A stretch of 64,000 nt of DNA from Arthrobacter sp. MYb23 (lineage in GTDB: Bacteria > Actinomycetota > Actinomycetes > Actinomycetales > Micrococcaceae). The notes under the pieces were generated by a model that was not told the DNA's origin, searched no databases, and saw nothing but the letters and a program-made list of their open reading frames with translations. The stretch lies in NCBI RefSeq assembly GCF_002979775.1, contig NZ_PCPR01000006.1, positions 140,967 through 204,966 on the forward strand, given 5' to 3'. Positions 8,454 to 16,626 of the stretch are shown in pieces (the first letter of the stretch is position 1; every line of letters begins with the position of its first letter). The position numbers and the translations under genes are program-made.

Positions 8454-9077
8454 ATGAGCAAAGCAAGCTTGATCGTAAGAATCTCAGCAGTTGCCGCTGG
8501 CACTGCCGTACTGGCCGGCGTGGCCGGAGCCGCAATGGCTGAAGAAAACCATGGCGACCAAGACGTCGACGTGAATGTGGCGATTGCGCAGATCGATGAG
8601 CCTGGAATTCTGGCCATGAGCGTGGCAGGAACCACGGCCACCCTGACGGAAGCCGGCTCGTCTCCCACCGTCCGCCAGTTCACAGGTTCGCTGCCCACGG
8701 TAATGGTGACTGATACGCGACTCCCGGACCAGATCCCGGCCGGCGCCGGCTGGTACGTCATTGGTACATCCACCGACTTCACGGGAACCACGGGCCAGCC
8801 GGCGATCGGGGCTGGACACCTGGGGTGGTCGCCGTCATTGATCGACGGCGGTGAATCTGGCCTGGTCGCTGAGGGTGACGTTGTGGAAACGGTCATGGAC
8901 TCGGGCGCGGACGCAGTGGGCCTGGTCGACCAGGAATTGCTGGCCCTGGCCCTGGACTCAGCAGCAATTGCGCCTGAAGGGCAGTGGACCGCAACGGCCG
9001 GCTTGTTCCTCCGTACGCCGGCTACCGTCGCGCCCGGCGACTACACCGCGAACCTGACGTTGTCGTTGTTCGAGTAG
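8454..9077 (+). CDS. Secreted beta-rich protein, WxL-like
   Basis: 207 residues with a signal peptide (LIVRISAVAAGTAVLAGVAGA, cleavage near AMA-EEN). The mature part is acidic and beta-rich: VMVTDTR, then GWYVIGTSTDFTG, LGWSP and a closing YTANLTLSLFE strand. This spacing resembles actinobacterial secreted proteins related to WxL domains, but that assignment is by eye. A good RBS (AAGGAG) precedes ATG 8454. It has no membrane anchor of its own and follows an LPATG protein. A terminator lies 12 nt after the stop, so it closes this small surface unit. Confidence 0.7.
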   Translation: MSKASLIVRISAVAAGTAVLAGVAGAAMAEENHGDQDVDVNVAIAQIDEPGILAMSVAGTTATLTEAGSSPTVRQFTGSLPTVMVTDTRLPDQIPAGAGWYVIGTSTDFTGTTGQPAIGAGHLGWSPSLIDGGESGLVAEGDVVETVMDSGADAVGLVDQELLALALDSAAIAPEGQWTATAGLFLRTPATVAPGDYTANLTLSLFE

Positions 9078-9088
9078 ACGCATTGGTG

Positions 9089-9119
9089 GTCCGGCACCTG
9101 GGGGAGCCGGACTATTTTT
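9089..9119 (+). terminator. Rho-independent terminator after the secreted-protein gene
   Basis: GTCCGGC (9089-9095) pairs with GCCGGAC (9106-9112) across a 10-nt loop, followed by TATTTTT. This is a classic intrinsic terminator. It also argues against the GTG at 9120 as the start of the next gene. Confidence 0.85.
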
Positions 9120-9179
9120 GTGACCAGTATGAAAAAGTTGCAGAGAAATGTCCTGACTGCCGAATACAAGGAGCGCCCA

Positions 9180-9782
9180 TTGATTCCCGAAATAGCTGGA
9201 CTTCCTTCCCTCGAATGGACGTCATCGCCCAGCCATGCCAGCTATGACCAGGCCGAGGGAACACTCACGCTCACGGCCGCGCCCGGCGTGGACTGGACCA
9301 ACGATTCCCTGGGCGGAGAGCCGCAGCACGGTGCCACGGCGTTGGGCTTCAGGGCACCTGCGGCGTTCTCGTTGTCGGCCAGGGTCATGGTGGCCTCACC
9401 ACGCACAACGTTCGACGCCGGTGTGCTGACTCTGTGGGCGGACAACGAGCACTGGGCCAAGCTCTGCTTCGAATATTCTCCGCAAGGGGAAGCCATGGTG
9501 GTCAGCGTAGTGACCAATACCTATTCCGACGACGCCAACGGGCCGCTGGTGAGCGCGCCGTGGGTTTATCTGCGCGTGAGCCGGGTGGGGCCGGCGTGGG
9601 CTTTCCACTGGTCATCGGACGGCAGCGAATGGTCCTTTGTCCGTCTGTTCCGGCTGGATACGGAGAAACCCGTGCACGTTGGTTTCATGTCGCAGGCCCC
9701 GATGGGTGAGAGTTGCGAGGCCCGCTTTGACGCCATCGAATTGAAGGAGGAACCTCCGGCTGACCTCCGCGACGGCAGTTAG
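9180..9782 (+). CDS. DUF1349 (YesU-like) concanavalin-fold protein
   Basis: About 200 residues. Visible family features are PGVDWTNDSLGG, a central FDAGVLTLWADNEHWAKLCFEYSP and FHWSSDGSEWSFVRLFRL, matching the beta-jelly-roll DUF1349/YesU group, which is often linked to sugar metabolism but has no settled biochemical role. I chose the TTG at 9180 because AAGGAG (9168-9173) lies six bases before it and the resulting N-terminus (IPEIAGLPSLEW) fits the family. GTG 9120 and ATG 9129 are in frame, but they lie against the terminator and lack an RBS. It is cytoplasmic and transcribed alone. Confidence 0.82.
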   Translation: MIPEIAGLPSLEWTSSPSHASYDQAEGTLTLTAAPGVDWTNDSLGGEPQHGATALGFRAPAAFSLSARVMVASPRTTFDAGVLTLWADNEHWAKLCFEYSPQGEAMVVSVVTNTYSDDANGPLVSAPWVYLRVSRVGPAWAFHWSSDGSEWSFVRLFRLDTEKPVHVGFMSQAPMGESCEARFDAIELKEEPPADLRDGS

Positions 9783-9878
9783 CGCAGGTCAACCGTGCGC
9801 CAAGCGCCGCTCAGCCGGGGCGGTCAGCAAGCCTGTGGATATCCAGATGCTTGGATAAACCAAACAAGGTAGGTTGGC

Positions 9879-12113
9879 ATGGTGATTTCCTCCGTAAAAA
9901 CTGCCACTGACCGCGCCCCCGGAGTCTCCAAGGAGATCGAGGACGCGGCGTGGTTTGTGCTGGGTCCGGCGCTTCACGGAAGACCCTCGGCGCTGGACGG
10001 CAGGACGTTGACGTGGACCGCAGATGCGTCGGACGAGCTTCTGGAGAGGCTTGAACGCGGGGTTGAGGACTCAAAAGCTCCCATGATGACCAACCTGCGG
10101 CAGAACCTCGAAGGTGCGTCCCGGGAGGCCAAACTGCTGGCCGTTGAACTGCTGTTCCTACAGTCATTGCCGCTCGCGCATGAGGTCAAGTCACTCAGGG
10201 TCAAGCGCGCCCGCGTCGCCGAAGCGGCGTCATGGGTTGAGCCGCCCATCGAGCTGCCGGAAGAGCTATACCAGGGCATGACGGACCACGGCGTCATCCG
10301 TGACCGCACCGCCGAGTTCAACTGGACCATTTGGGATCACCTGAAGTGGCTGTGCCGCTTTGTGGCCCACGTGGACAGCCACAGCACAGCCACCATCAAC
10401 GAAGCACTTGCGGACCCGCTGAAGTTCCATGAACTCGCGGCTGCCACGCCCGAGGATCAGCCTGCCCTGCGCCGCAGCATCGAATACCTGGTGTGGCCCA
10501 GCTACTTCGAGCCCGTGGTGGCGGACGTTGAACGCCAGGAAATACGGGATGCCTTCGCCTCACTGGTTGGAGGGGCCGGAGGTGACACGGATGAGGACAT
10601 CACCGCGGACATCCACCGGATCCGCCTGCACTTGGACGAGCAAGCAGGACAGCGCATTGACTGGTACGCCCGTCAACTGGTCAGCCAGTGGCGCAAGGTG
10701 GGAGATCCGGGCCGCCGTTCATGGCTCCTTCGAACCCATCACGACAATGCGGACCTCCTTGCCGCCTGGGTGGGCGAAGAGAAGGCCACCTTGGACGTGG
10801 AACACCTGCGCGCGCTCACGGCCGGCGTCACGGCCGGCGTGGTTCAGCATGCCGTTGATGAGGATTACAAGCACCTTGGCTACGTGGAACGCGAAGACAC
10901 CAAGACGGCTGTGTTCGCCTTCCTGACAGTCATGAAGCCGGGCGATCTCACGCTGTACCAGCATGCCGGCCGCGTCAGGGTTGGTGTGGTCCTTGGCGAG
11001 CCCGAACATCACGAGGACAACAGGCGGATCCGTCGCAAGGTCCGCTGGTTCGATGACAGCTACGCTATCCCCGAGCTTCCACGCCATGCCCAACGGCAAC
11101 TTTCCACCCCGGGCATCATTGTGGATGTCACCAGGGTCATTCAGGCCTTGCAGGAACTGCTCCCGGTGGAAGCCGAAACCGATGGCGAGGACGATGCACC
11201 GCCCACCACCGTCGTCGAGGTTGTCCAGCAGGGTTTCCGGCCCCTCACGGAAGAGTTCGCGGCGTCCCTGCACATGGACCTTGAACCGCTCAAGGAGATC
11301 TCTGAACTGCTCGAGGAGAACCGCCAACTGGTTCTTTACGGTCCGCCGGGAACCGGCAAGACCTATCTGGCCAAGCACCTGGCCGCCGAGCTGGCCGGTG
11401 ACCACACTGACGAACGGGTGAAGCTGGTGCAGTTCCACCCCTCGTACGCCTACGAGGACTTCTTCGAAGGCTACCGGCCGGACAAGACTGATGACGGCCA
11501 GGTGTCCTTCAAACTCGTGGCAGGACCGTTGCGGCGGCTCGCGGAGGAAGCGGCCAAGCCAGAGAATGCGCACAAACCGTACTTCCTGATCATCGACGAA
11601 ATGAACCGCGCCAATCTGGCCAAGGTCTTCGGCGAGCTCTACTTCCTCCTGGAGTACCGGGATGACCGCATCTACCTCCAGTACAGCCCCAACGAGCCCT
11701 TCAGCTTGCCGGACAACCTCTACATCATCGGCACCATGAACACCGCGGACCGCTCCATTGCCATGATGGACGCAGCCATCCGCCGCCGATTCGCGTTCAT
11801 CGAACTGCACCCCAAGGAAGAGCCAATCCGTGGCACCCTGCGTCGCTTCCTCGAAGCCCGTGGGTTGGACACCCTCAATGCAGATCTCCTGGACGCGCTC
11901 AACGACGCCATTGACGACTGGGACCGGGACTTGATGATCGGGCCGTCCTACTTCATGAAGAACGCAGCCCAGAACCCCACCGGATTGCGCCGCATCTGGA
12001 AGTACGAGCTCATGCCCTTGCTGGAGGAGCACTATCACGGGCAGCTGAACCGGGCACAGTTGGAGGAGCGCTTCGGCCTGGAACAGTTGCTGGAACGACT
12101 TGCAGCCCGCTAA
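9879..12113 (+). CDS. mcrB: McrB-like GTPase/ATPase of a type IV (modification-dependent) restriction system
   Basis: 744 residues. The AAA+ core is at the C-terminus: Walker A GPPGTGKT at 488-495, Walker B FLIIDEMNR at 569-577, and the McrB signature NTADRS in GTMNTADRS (618-626), followed by AAIRRRF. The roughly 450-residue N-terminal half contains a GDLTLYQHAGRVRVG stretch and then RRIRRKVRWFDD (around 345-395). This resembles EVE/PUA-like readers of modified bases, rather than the E. coli McrB reader. It is inferred to recognise modified DNA and translocate to activate the neighbouring McrC nuclease. The two genes overlap by 14 nt, so they are translationally coupled. No methyltransferase is adjacent, as expected for type IV. 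Confidence 0.88.
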   Translation: MVISSVKTATDRAPGVSKEIEDAAWFVLGPALHGRPSALDGRTLTWTADASDELLERLERGVEDSKAPMMTNLRQNLEGASREAKLLAVELLFLQSLPLAHEVKSLRVKRARVAEAASWVEPPIELPEELYQGMTDHGVIRDRTAEFNWTIWDHLKWLCRFVAHVDSHSTATINEALADPLKFHELAAATPEDQPALRRSIEYLVWPSYFEPVVADVERQEIRDAFASLVGGAGGDTDEDITADIHRIRLHLDEQAGQRIDWYARQLVSQWRKVGDPGRRSWLLRTHHDNADLLAAWVGEEKATLDVEHLRALTAGVTAGVVQHAVDEDYKHLGYVEREDTKTAVFAFLTVMKPGDLTLYQHAGRVRVGVVLGEPEHHEDNRRIRRKVRWFDDSYAIPELPRHAQRQLSTPGIIVDVTRVIQALQELLPVEAETDGEDDAPPTTVVEVVQQGFRPLTEEFAASLHMDLEPLKEISELLEENRQLVLYGPPGTGKTYLAKHLAAELAGDHTDERVKLVQFHPSYAYEDFFEGYRPDKTDDGQVSFKLVAGPLRRLAEEAAKPENAHKPYFLIIDEMNRANLAKVFGELYFLLEYRDDRIYLQYSPNEPFSLPDNLYIIGTMNTADRSIAMMDAAIRRRFAFIELHPKEEPIRGTLRRFLEARGLDTLNADLLDALNDAIDDWDRDLMIGPSYFMKNAAQNPTGLRRIWKYELMPLLEEHYHGQLNRAQLEERFGLEQLLERLAAR

Positions 12114-13419
12114 AGCCATCCCGCCCAGGCCGGGTCGGGCGCCTGCCAGCGCGGGACCGCTTGCCAGGGCGGGCCGGGCCCCCGCACGCTCCGGCCCGCG
12201 GCACATTGTCATGGACGAGCTCTCCCGCGGAGTGGTGGACAAACTTGATCCAGCATCGGCCGCGTTCATCAACACCAGCGGCCTGGCCAAGGCCTCGCCC
12301 ATGGGGATGGGCCTGTATCGGATTGAACCCGTGGGCAAGGTGGGCTCGGTGCGCACGGCCTCGGTGCAGCTGGAAGTCCGGCCCAAGGACCGTCTGGGTC
12401 TCAGCAGGCTCCTCTTCCTGCTCAGCTATGCCGGAGAGCAGGGCTTCCGTGAGCACTCGGTGGAGGCCGTGGAGCACCCGGATCTGTGGAGCGCGCTGGC
12501 AGAATCGCTCGCTCAGTTGGCAGATAAAGCCCTGAGCCGTGGTGTCTTGCAGGGCTACCTGACCGTGGAGGAATCCCTGCGGACCGTCAAGGGGCGCATT
12601 CGGATCTCGGACCAGATTTCCCGACGCCCGGGGATGATGGTGCCGCTGGAAGTCTCCTACGACGAATTCACGGAGGACATCGCTGAGAACCGCATCCTCC
12701 GGGCTGCCTTGGAGCGTATGGGCAAGGTTCCCGGCGTCCGGCCGGACGTCCTGAGCCGCTTGAGGCAGCTCAAGGGAAAGCTCGACGCCGTCACGCGGCT
12801 TCAGTCCGGAGCGCCCCTGCCGCCGTGGCGGGCCAGCCGGATGAACCTCAGGTACCACCCGGTGTTGCGTCTGGCGGAGGTGATCCTCCGCAACGCCTCC
12901 GCCGAGGCTGGCGAGGGCAAGCAGCAAACCGCGTCTTTTGTGGTGGACATGGGCCAGGTGTTCGAGGAATTCGTGGGGACTGCGCTGCGCAGCGCCATGA
13001 GTGCCCATCCGGGGGAGATGCGCCTCCAGTACGGGGCGCTCCTTAATGAAGCCGTCCGGGACTCGGACCGCATCACTGTTCGTCCGGATGCCGTGCATTT
13101 TCTGGGTGGGCGGCCCGTGGTGGTCTATGACTCCAAGTACCAAGCAGCCTCCGACGCCGGTGCCTCCTTGAGCGCCGACCATTACCAGCTGCTGGCGTAC
13201 TGCACAGCGCTCAGGGTGCCCACCGCCTGGCTCGTCTACGCGGGTCCGGGGGAGATAAAGCTGCGGCGCATCCTCAACACCGACATCGACATTGTGGAGT
13301 ACCCGCTGGACCTGTCCTTGCCGCCGTCGGAAATCCTTGCCGCGGTGGCTGACCTCGCCGAACAATCATGGGGCGAAGTAGTACGCCAGGCTGTGGCGGG
13401 TCGCCCGACGTCGGACTAG
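12100..13419 (+). CDS. mcrC: McrC-like nuclease subunit (PD-(D/E)xK)
   Basis: 439 residues if started at TTG 12100, which overlaps mcrB. ATG 12211 gives 402 residues but would trim the first conserved strand (RHIVMDELSRG). McrC features are LEVRPKDRLGLSRLLFLLSY near residue 90-110, and a PD-(D/E)xK nuclease core with D330 in VRPDAVHF and D344-x-K346 in VVYDSKYQ. The gene is inferred to supply the DNA-cutting subunit activated by the McrB motor. Residues 5-35 are a Pro/Arg/Ala-rich stretch encoded by GC-rich repeats, which may be untranslated if the later start is used. Confidence 0.87.
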   Translation: MQPAKAIPPRPGRAPASAGPLARAGRAPARSGPRHIVMDELSRGVVDKLDPASAAFINTSGLAKASPMGMGLYRIEPVGKVGSVRTASVQLEVRPKDRLGLSRLLFLLSYAGEQGFREHSVEAVEHPDLWSALAESLAQLADKALSRGVLQGYLTVEESLRTVKGRIRISDQISRRPGMMVPLEVSYDEFTEDIAENRILRAALERMGKVPGVRPDVLSRLRQLKGKLDAVTRLQSGAPLPPWRASRMNLRYHPVLRLAEVILRNASAEAGEGKQQTASFVVDMGQVFEEFVGTALRSAMSAHPGEMRLQYGALLNEAVRDSDRITVRPDAVHFLGGRPVVVYDSKYQAASDAGASLSADHYQLLAYCTALRVPTAWLVYAGPGEIKLRRILNTDIDIVEYPLDLSLPPSEILAAVADLAEQSWGEVVRQAVAGRPTSD

Positions 13420-13452
13420 CCTGATAAGTAAATCTTCACTGGAGGGGGCACT

Positions 13453-13716
13453 ATGGGCCGCAAGAAATCCTGGCGCGATATGACCACAGGCCAACGGATC
13501 ATGCTGCTGGTCAGTGGAGCGTTGAACCTTGCCTTACTGGTGGCTGCGCAACGAAGCATCGGCAAGACCCCTGACGATCACATCAGGGGCAAGAAGGCAG
13601 TCTGGCGTGCTGTTTCCTTCATCAACTTCTTCGGGCCGGTGAGCTACTTCCTGTTCGGCCGCCGTCGGGACGCGGAATTGGGCGCAACGATCGGGGCAGG
13701 AGCAGCTAAGCGCTGA
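13453..13716 (+). CDS. Small membrane protein, phospholipase D-N-terminal-like
   Basis: 87 residues with an RBS (GGAGGGGG) before the ATG. Two hydrophobic segments are visible: MLLVSGALNLALLVAA and the second around AVSFINFFGPVSYFLFGRR. The second matches the end of the PLDc_N-type small membrane domain (FxGPxxYFxFGRR). The function is unknown. It ends 3 nt before the convergent kinase gene, with no terminator between. Confidence 0.75.
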   Translation: MGRKKSWRDMTTGQRIMLLVSGALNLALLVAAQRSIGKTPDDHIRGKKAVWRAVSFINFFGPVSYFLFGRRRDAELGATIGAGAAKR

Positions 13717-13719
13717 TGT

Positions 13720-15390
13720 TCACGAGGGCATCTTCACGGTGAACGTGGTGCCCCGGCCTGGTTCGCTTTCCAACGTGATGGTTCCGCCGTGCGCTTCAAC
13801 AATGGCTTTGCTGATGGGTAGCCCAAGCCCGACGCCGGGAATAGCGCTTTTGCGTACGCCGCCGGCGCGGAAGAACTTGGTGAAAGCCTCGCCCTGTTCT
13901 TCCTCGTTCATTCCCATGCCGGTATCGGTGACCCGGCAGAAAATGAAGTCCTGGTCCTCCCATGCCGCTACTTCCACGTCCCCGCCGTCGGGGGAGTACT
14001 TGATCGCGTTGGACACCAGATTGTCCAGCACCTGCGCAATCCGTGAGGAGTCGAGGTGGGCTTCCAGGGCGTCGGGAAGATTCACGGAGAGCCGGATGCC
14101 GGCCTTGGCCGCGCGCGGCTCCGCAGAGTTGACGCTGCCGCGCACCAGCTCGGCAACATCCACGGCATGCGGTTGGATCACGATCTGACCCGAGCGCACG
14201 GCCAGCAGGTCTGAGACGAGAGTCAGGAGCCGCTCCGCGTTGCGCCTGACGATATCCAGCTGTTTGTTCGCCTTGGCGTCGAGGGCGTTCGGATCATCCA
14301 GGATCAGTTCCACGTAGCCAAGGATGGACGTCAGCGGGGTACGGAATTCGTGGGAAACGTTGGCAACAAAGTCGTCTTTGGCAGCAAGTGCGTTCACCAG
14401 GTCAGTGACGTCACTGAAGACCACCACTGAGCCGGCGAACTTCCCGGCGTCGTCCACCATGGGGCGTGCGCTCGCGGTGAAGGCGCGTTGATCGCTTCCT
14501 GTGCCCAGCCACACCAGCTGGTCGGTGAACCTTTCGCCCAGGACTGCACGACGCACCGGCCTGCGGTCCGCAACCAGCGGCGTGGTCCTGTCGGTGTCGA
14601 AGATCAGCAACTGGGATTCGTTGGGGTCCTGGTTGTCCGGGGGAGTTGCCAAGGTATGTGTTTGGCGTTGGCGGCGGTTCATGAGGATGTCATGGCCGTC
14701 GCCATCAACAGCCACCACGCCCAGGGGAAGGGCTTCCATGACGGTGTTGAGGAGCCGTTCCTGCTTGGTGCTGACGCTCAGGGCTTCCTTGAGTGCCTCG
14801 TCTTTCTGCTCCAAGGCACGCTGCTGGCGCACCATGCTCAAGGTCAGCACACTGACGGAAACGCCGATGCCCAGCATGAGGATGGGGAAGAGGAGGGGCT
14901 TGGTGAAGTCTTGTTCGCTGAGTGTTCCCCTCACGAACAGGGGAACCCAGACGATCCCCAACGGTCCCAGGAAGGACATGGCAATGGCCAACTTTGGGTA
15001 CAGCCCTGAAGCACAGAGCCAGATGACCGGCAGCACCACCAGAACGCTGAGGCCGGTGATGGACTCCACTGCACCTTCACGGGCGAAACCGATGGAGACC
15101 ATGTCCAGTATGGGGATGATGAGGAAGGTGGCGAAGGGGAGCCGGTGCCAGGGCACCATGATGCACAGTGCCAGGAGGAAGGCCTGGCTCAGCAGGAAAA
15201 TGAGGAACAGCGGATTTTCAAGGGTGGCGGGGAAATACAGCCAGACCAGGATGGCCGAAATGCAGACACACACAGATAACGGCAATTGGCTGAGGACAAC
15301 GCGCATACGCAGGGTATGTTCGTGGAAAGAGCGCCTAAAAACCAACAATTGCTTCTTTTCGGCAATGTCCCACGTTGAAGGCTGGGTCAT
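13720..15390 (-). CDS. Membrane sensor histidine kinase
   Basis: 556 residues. Residues about 30-190 hold five or six membrane segments, followed by a helix (RQQRALEQKDEALKEAL), a PAS-like sensor (about 215-330; GVVAVDGDGHDILMNRR), the HisKA dimer domain with phospho-acceptor H347 in NVSHEFRTPLTSILGY, and a HATPase domain with N-box DNLVSNAIKYSP and G-boxes GMGMNEEE and GVGLGLPISKA. It is transcribed divergently from the response-regulator gene across 99 bp, so the two probably form a two-component pair with a shared control region. The signal is unknown. A PAS plus multi-TM sensor suggests a membrane-associated cue. Confidence 0.93.
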   Translation of the reverse strand: MTQPSTWDIAEKKQLLVFRRSFHEHTLRMRVVLSQLPLSVCVCISAILVWLYFPATLENPLFLIFLLSQAFLLALCIMVPWHRLPFATFLIIPILDMVSIGFAREGAVESITGLSVLVVLPVIWLCASGLYPKLAIAMSFLGPLGIVWVPLFVRGTLSEQDFTKPLLFPILMLGIGVSVSVLTLSMVRQQRALEQKDEALKEALSVSTKQERLLNTVMEALPLGVVAVDGDGHDILMNRRQRQTHTLATPPDNQDPNESQLLIFDTDRTTPLVADRRPVRRAVLGERFTDQLVWLGTGSDQRAFTASARPMVDDAGKFAGSVVVFSDVTDLVNALAAKDDFVANVSHEFRTPLTSILGYVELILDDPNALDAKANKQLDIVRRNAERLLTLVSDLLAVRSGQIVIQPHAVDVAELVRGSVNSAEPRAAKAGIRLSVNLPDALEAHLDSSRIAQVLDNLVSNAIKYSPDGGDVEVAAWEDQDFIFCRVTDTGMGMNEEEQGEAFTKFFRAGGVRKSAIPGVGLGLPISKAIVEAHGGTITLESEPGRGTTFTVKMPS

Positions 15391-15489
15391 GGCACATCCA
15401 GCAAAGATGCGGAAGAAAGTCGGTTCATGAGATCAGCCTAACCATAATGGATATACTTCTGAGGTTATCGAAGGGGCTGAGGGGCAGCG

Positions 15490-16230
15490 ATGAGTGAAGC
15501 ACGTGTGGGGCTGGTCATTGAAGATGACCAGGATATCCGCGAATTGGTACGCGTAGTTCTATCCCAGGCGGGATTTGATGTGCATGTTGCGTCCACCGGA
15601 TCCGCAGGTGTGACGTCGGCCCGTGAGCTGAATCCGGACGTTATTACTTTGGATCTGGGTCTTCCCGATATTGATGGTTTTGAGGTTGCACGCCAGATCC
15701 GGAAATCCTCGGATGCTTACATCATCATGTTGACGGCCCGCGCTGAAGAGCTGGACACCCTGATGGGTTTGGAAGCCGGCGGCGATGATTACCTCACCAA
15801 GCCTTTCCGTCCCCGGGAATTGCGCGCCCGTGTTGAAGCGATGATGCGGCGGCCGCGGGCGTCGTCGGAATCCAGGAGCGTGGCTGAAGAAGTTGACCCC
15901 GAGGTCAGCCACAATGGACTGGCCGTTTCTGCCGGGTCCCGCACCGCGGTCCTGAACGGCACCGAGCTCAAGCTCACCCGGACGGAGTTCGATCTCCTGC
16001 TCGCGCTGTTGGAAACCGGTCGGATTGTGCGGACCAAGGCAGATCTTGCGCGTCGGCTCCGCAACGAACCGTACGACGTCGGCAGTTACGTCAGCGACGC
16101 CGACGAACGCGCCGTTGAGGTACATATGGGAAATCTGCGCAAGAAGCTCGGCGACAGCATCCAGGCGCCGCGCTGGCTCGAGACGGTCCGAGGCGTGGGC
16201 TACCGGCTCGCGCCGGCCTCAAGCAACTAA
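15490..16230 (+). CDS. OmpR/PhoB-type response regulator
   Basis: 246 residues. The receiver domain has the acidic pocket ED-D (residues 11-13), phospho-acceptor D55 in VITLDLGLPDIDGFE, switch Thr in MLTARAEE and Lys in LTKPF. The C-terminal winged helix (about 145-240) has LTRTEFDLLLALLE and the recognition region ERAVEVHMGNLRKKLG, ending VRGVGYRL. It is the likely partner of the divergent kinase. The linker (95-140) is Arg/Ser-rich and somewhat long. The stop is 6 nt before a 65-bp palindromic repeat that probably terminates transcription. Confidence 0.94.
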   Translation: MSEARVGLVIEDDQDIRELVRVVLSQAGFDVHVASTGSAGVTSARELNPDVITLDLGLPDIDGFEVARQIRKSSDAYIIMLTARAEELDTLMGLEAGGDDYLTKPFRPRELRARVEAMMRRPRASSESRSVAEEVDPEVSHNGLAVSAGSRTAVLNGTELKLTRTEFDLLLALLETGRIVRTKADLARRLRNEPYDVGSYVSDADERAVEVHMGNLRKKLGDSIQAPRWLETVRGVGYRLAPASSN

Positions 16231-16236
16231 GCCGAT

Positions 16237-16301
16237 CCAACTGGGTAGCAGTTAAGGCCGTTCTGAGCGCTCAGAACGGCATGAACTGCTACCTACTTGG
16301 G
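16237..16301. repeat. 65-bp palindromic intergenic repeat, family A copy 1
   Basis: It begins CCAACTGGGTAGCAG and ends CTGCTACCTACTTGGG. The two halves pair along almost the whole length around GTTCTGAGCGCTCAGAAC. It fills the gap between convergent genes, 6 nt after the response-regulator stop and abutting the ferredoxin stop, so it may act as a bidirectional terminator. A second copy at 30164-30228 matches at 54 of 65 positions. Confidence 0.9.
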
Positions 16302-16622
16302 CTAGGAGACGCGCAGGGGCTCAGCGGCTATGACGGGATGGTCGCGGCCCAGGTTGCCCAGCCCGCCCGCGCCCTGCGGCGACCCGAGTTCCTCAAAGAA
16401 CTCCACGTTTGCCCTGACGTAGTCGGCCCACTCATCAGGGACGTCGTCCGCGTAGTAGATCGCTTCAACAGGGCACACGGGATCGCAGGCGCCGCAGTCC
16501 ACACATTCGGACGGGTGGATGTAGAGCGAGCGCTCGCCCTCGTAGATGCAATCAACCGGACATTCCTGAATGCACGCCCTGTCCTTCACATCCACGCAGG
16601 GCTGGGCGATCACGTAGCTCAT
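16302..16622 (-). CDS. fdxA: FdxA-type 7Fe ferredoxin
   Basis: 106 residues. The first cluster Cys are C9, C17 and C21 (CVDVKDRACIQECPVDCIY), giving the 3Fe-4S/4Fe-4S pattern, with a second CVDCGACDPVCPVEAIY motif near residues 40-56, as in actinobacterial FdxA. It carries low-potential electrons in the cytoplasm. The start lies 4 nt after the aldehyde dehydrogenase stop, so it appears to be the last gene of the large catabolic operon. FdxA is usually a stand-alone or nitrogen/P450-linked gene, so this placement is notable. Its partner could be the FAD oxidoreductase upstream, but that is inference. Confidence 0.92.
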   Translation of the reverse strand: MSYVIAQPCVDVKDRACIQECPVDCIYEGERSLYIHPSECVDCGACDPVCPVEAIYYADDVPDEWADYVRANVEFFEELGSPQGAGGLGNLGRDHPVIAAEPLRVS

Positions 16623-16626
16623 GGCG

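Noticed and set aside
10719..12386. 555-codon minus-strand frame opposite mcrB
   Set aside because: A shadow of the high-GC mcrB coding strand; no family motifs and no RBS.
16237..16301. Possible CRISPR or insertion-sequence end
   Set aside because: Only two distant copies, each a self-contained palindrome without spacers, target duplications or transposase. A dispersed hairpin repeat fits better.
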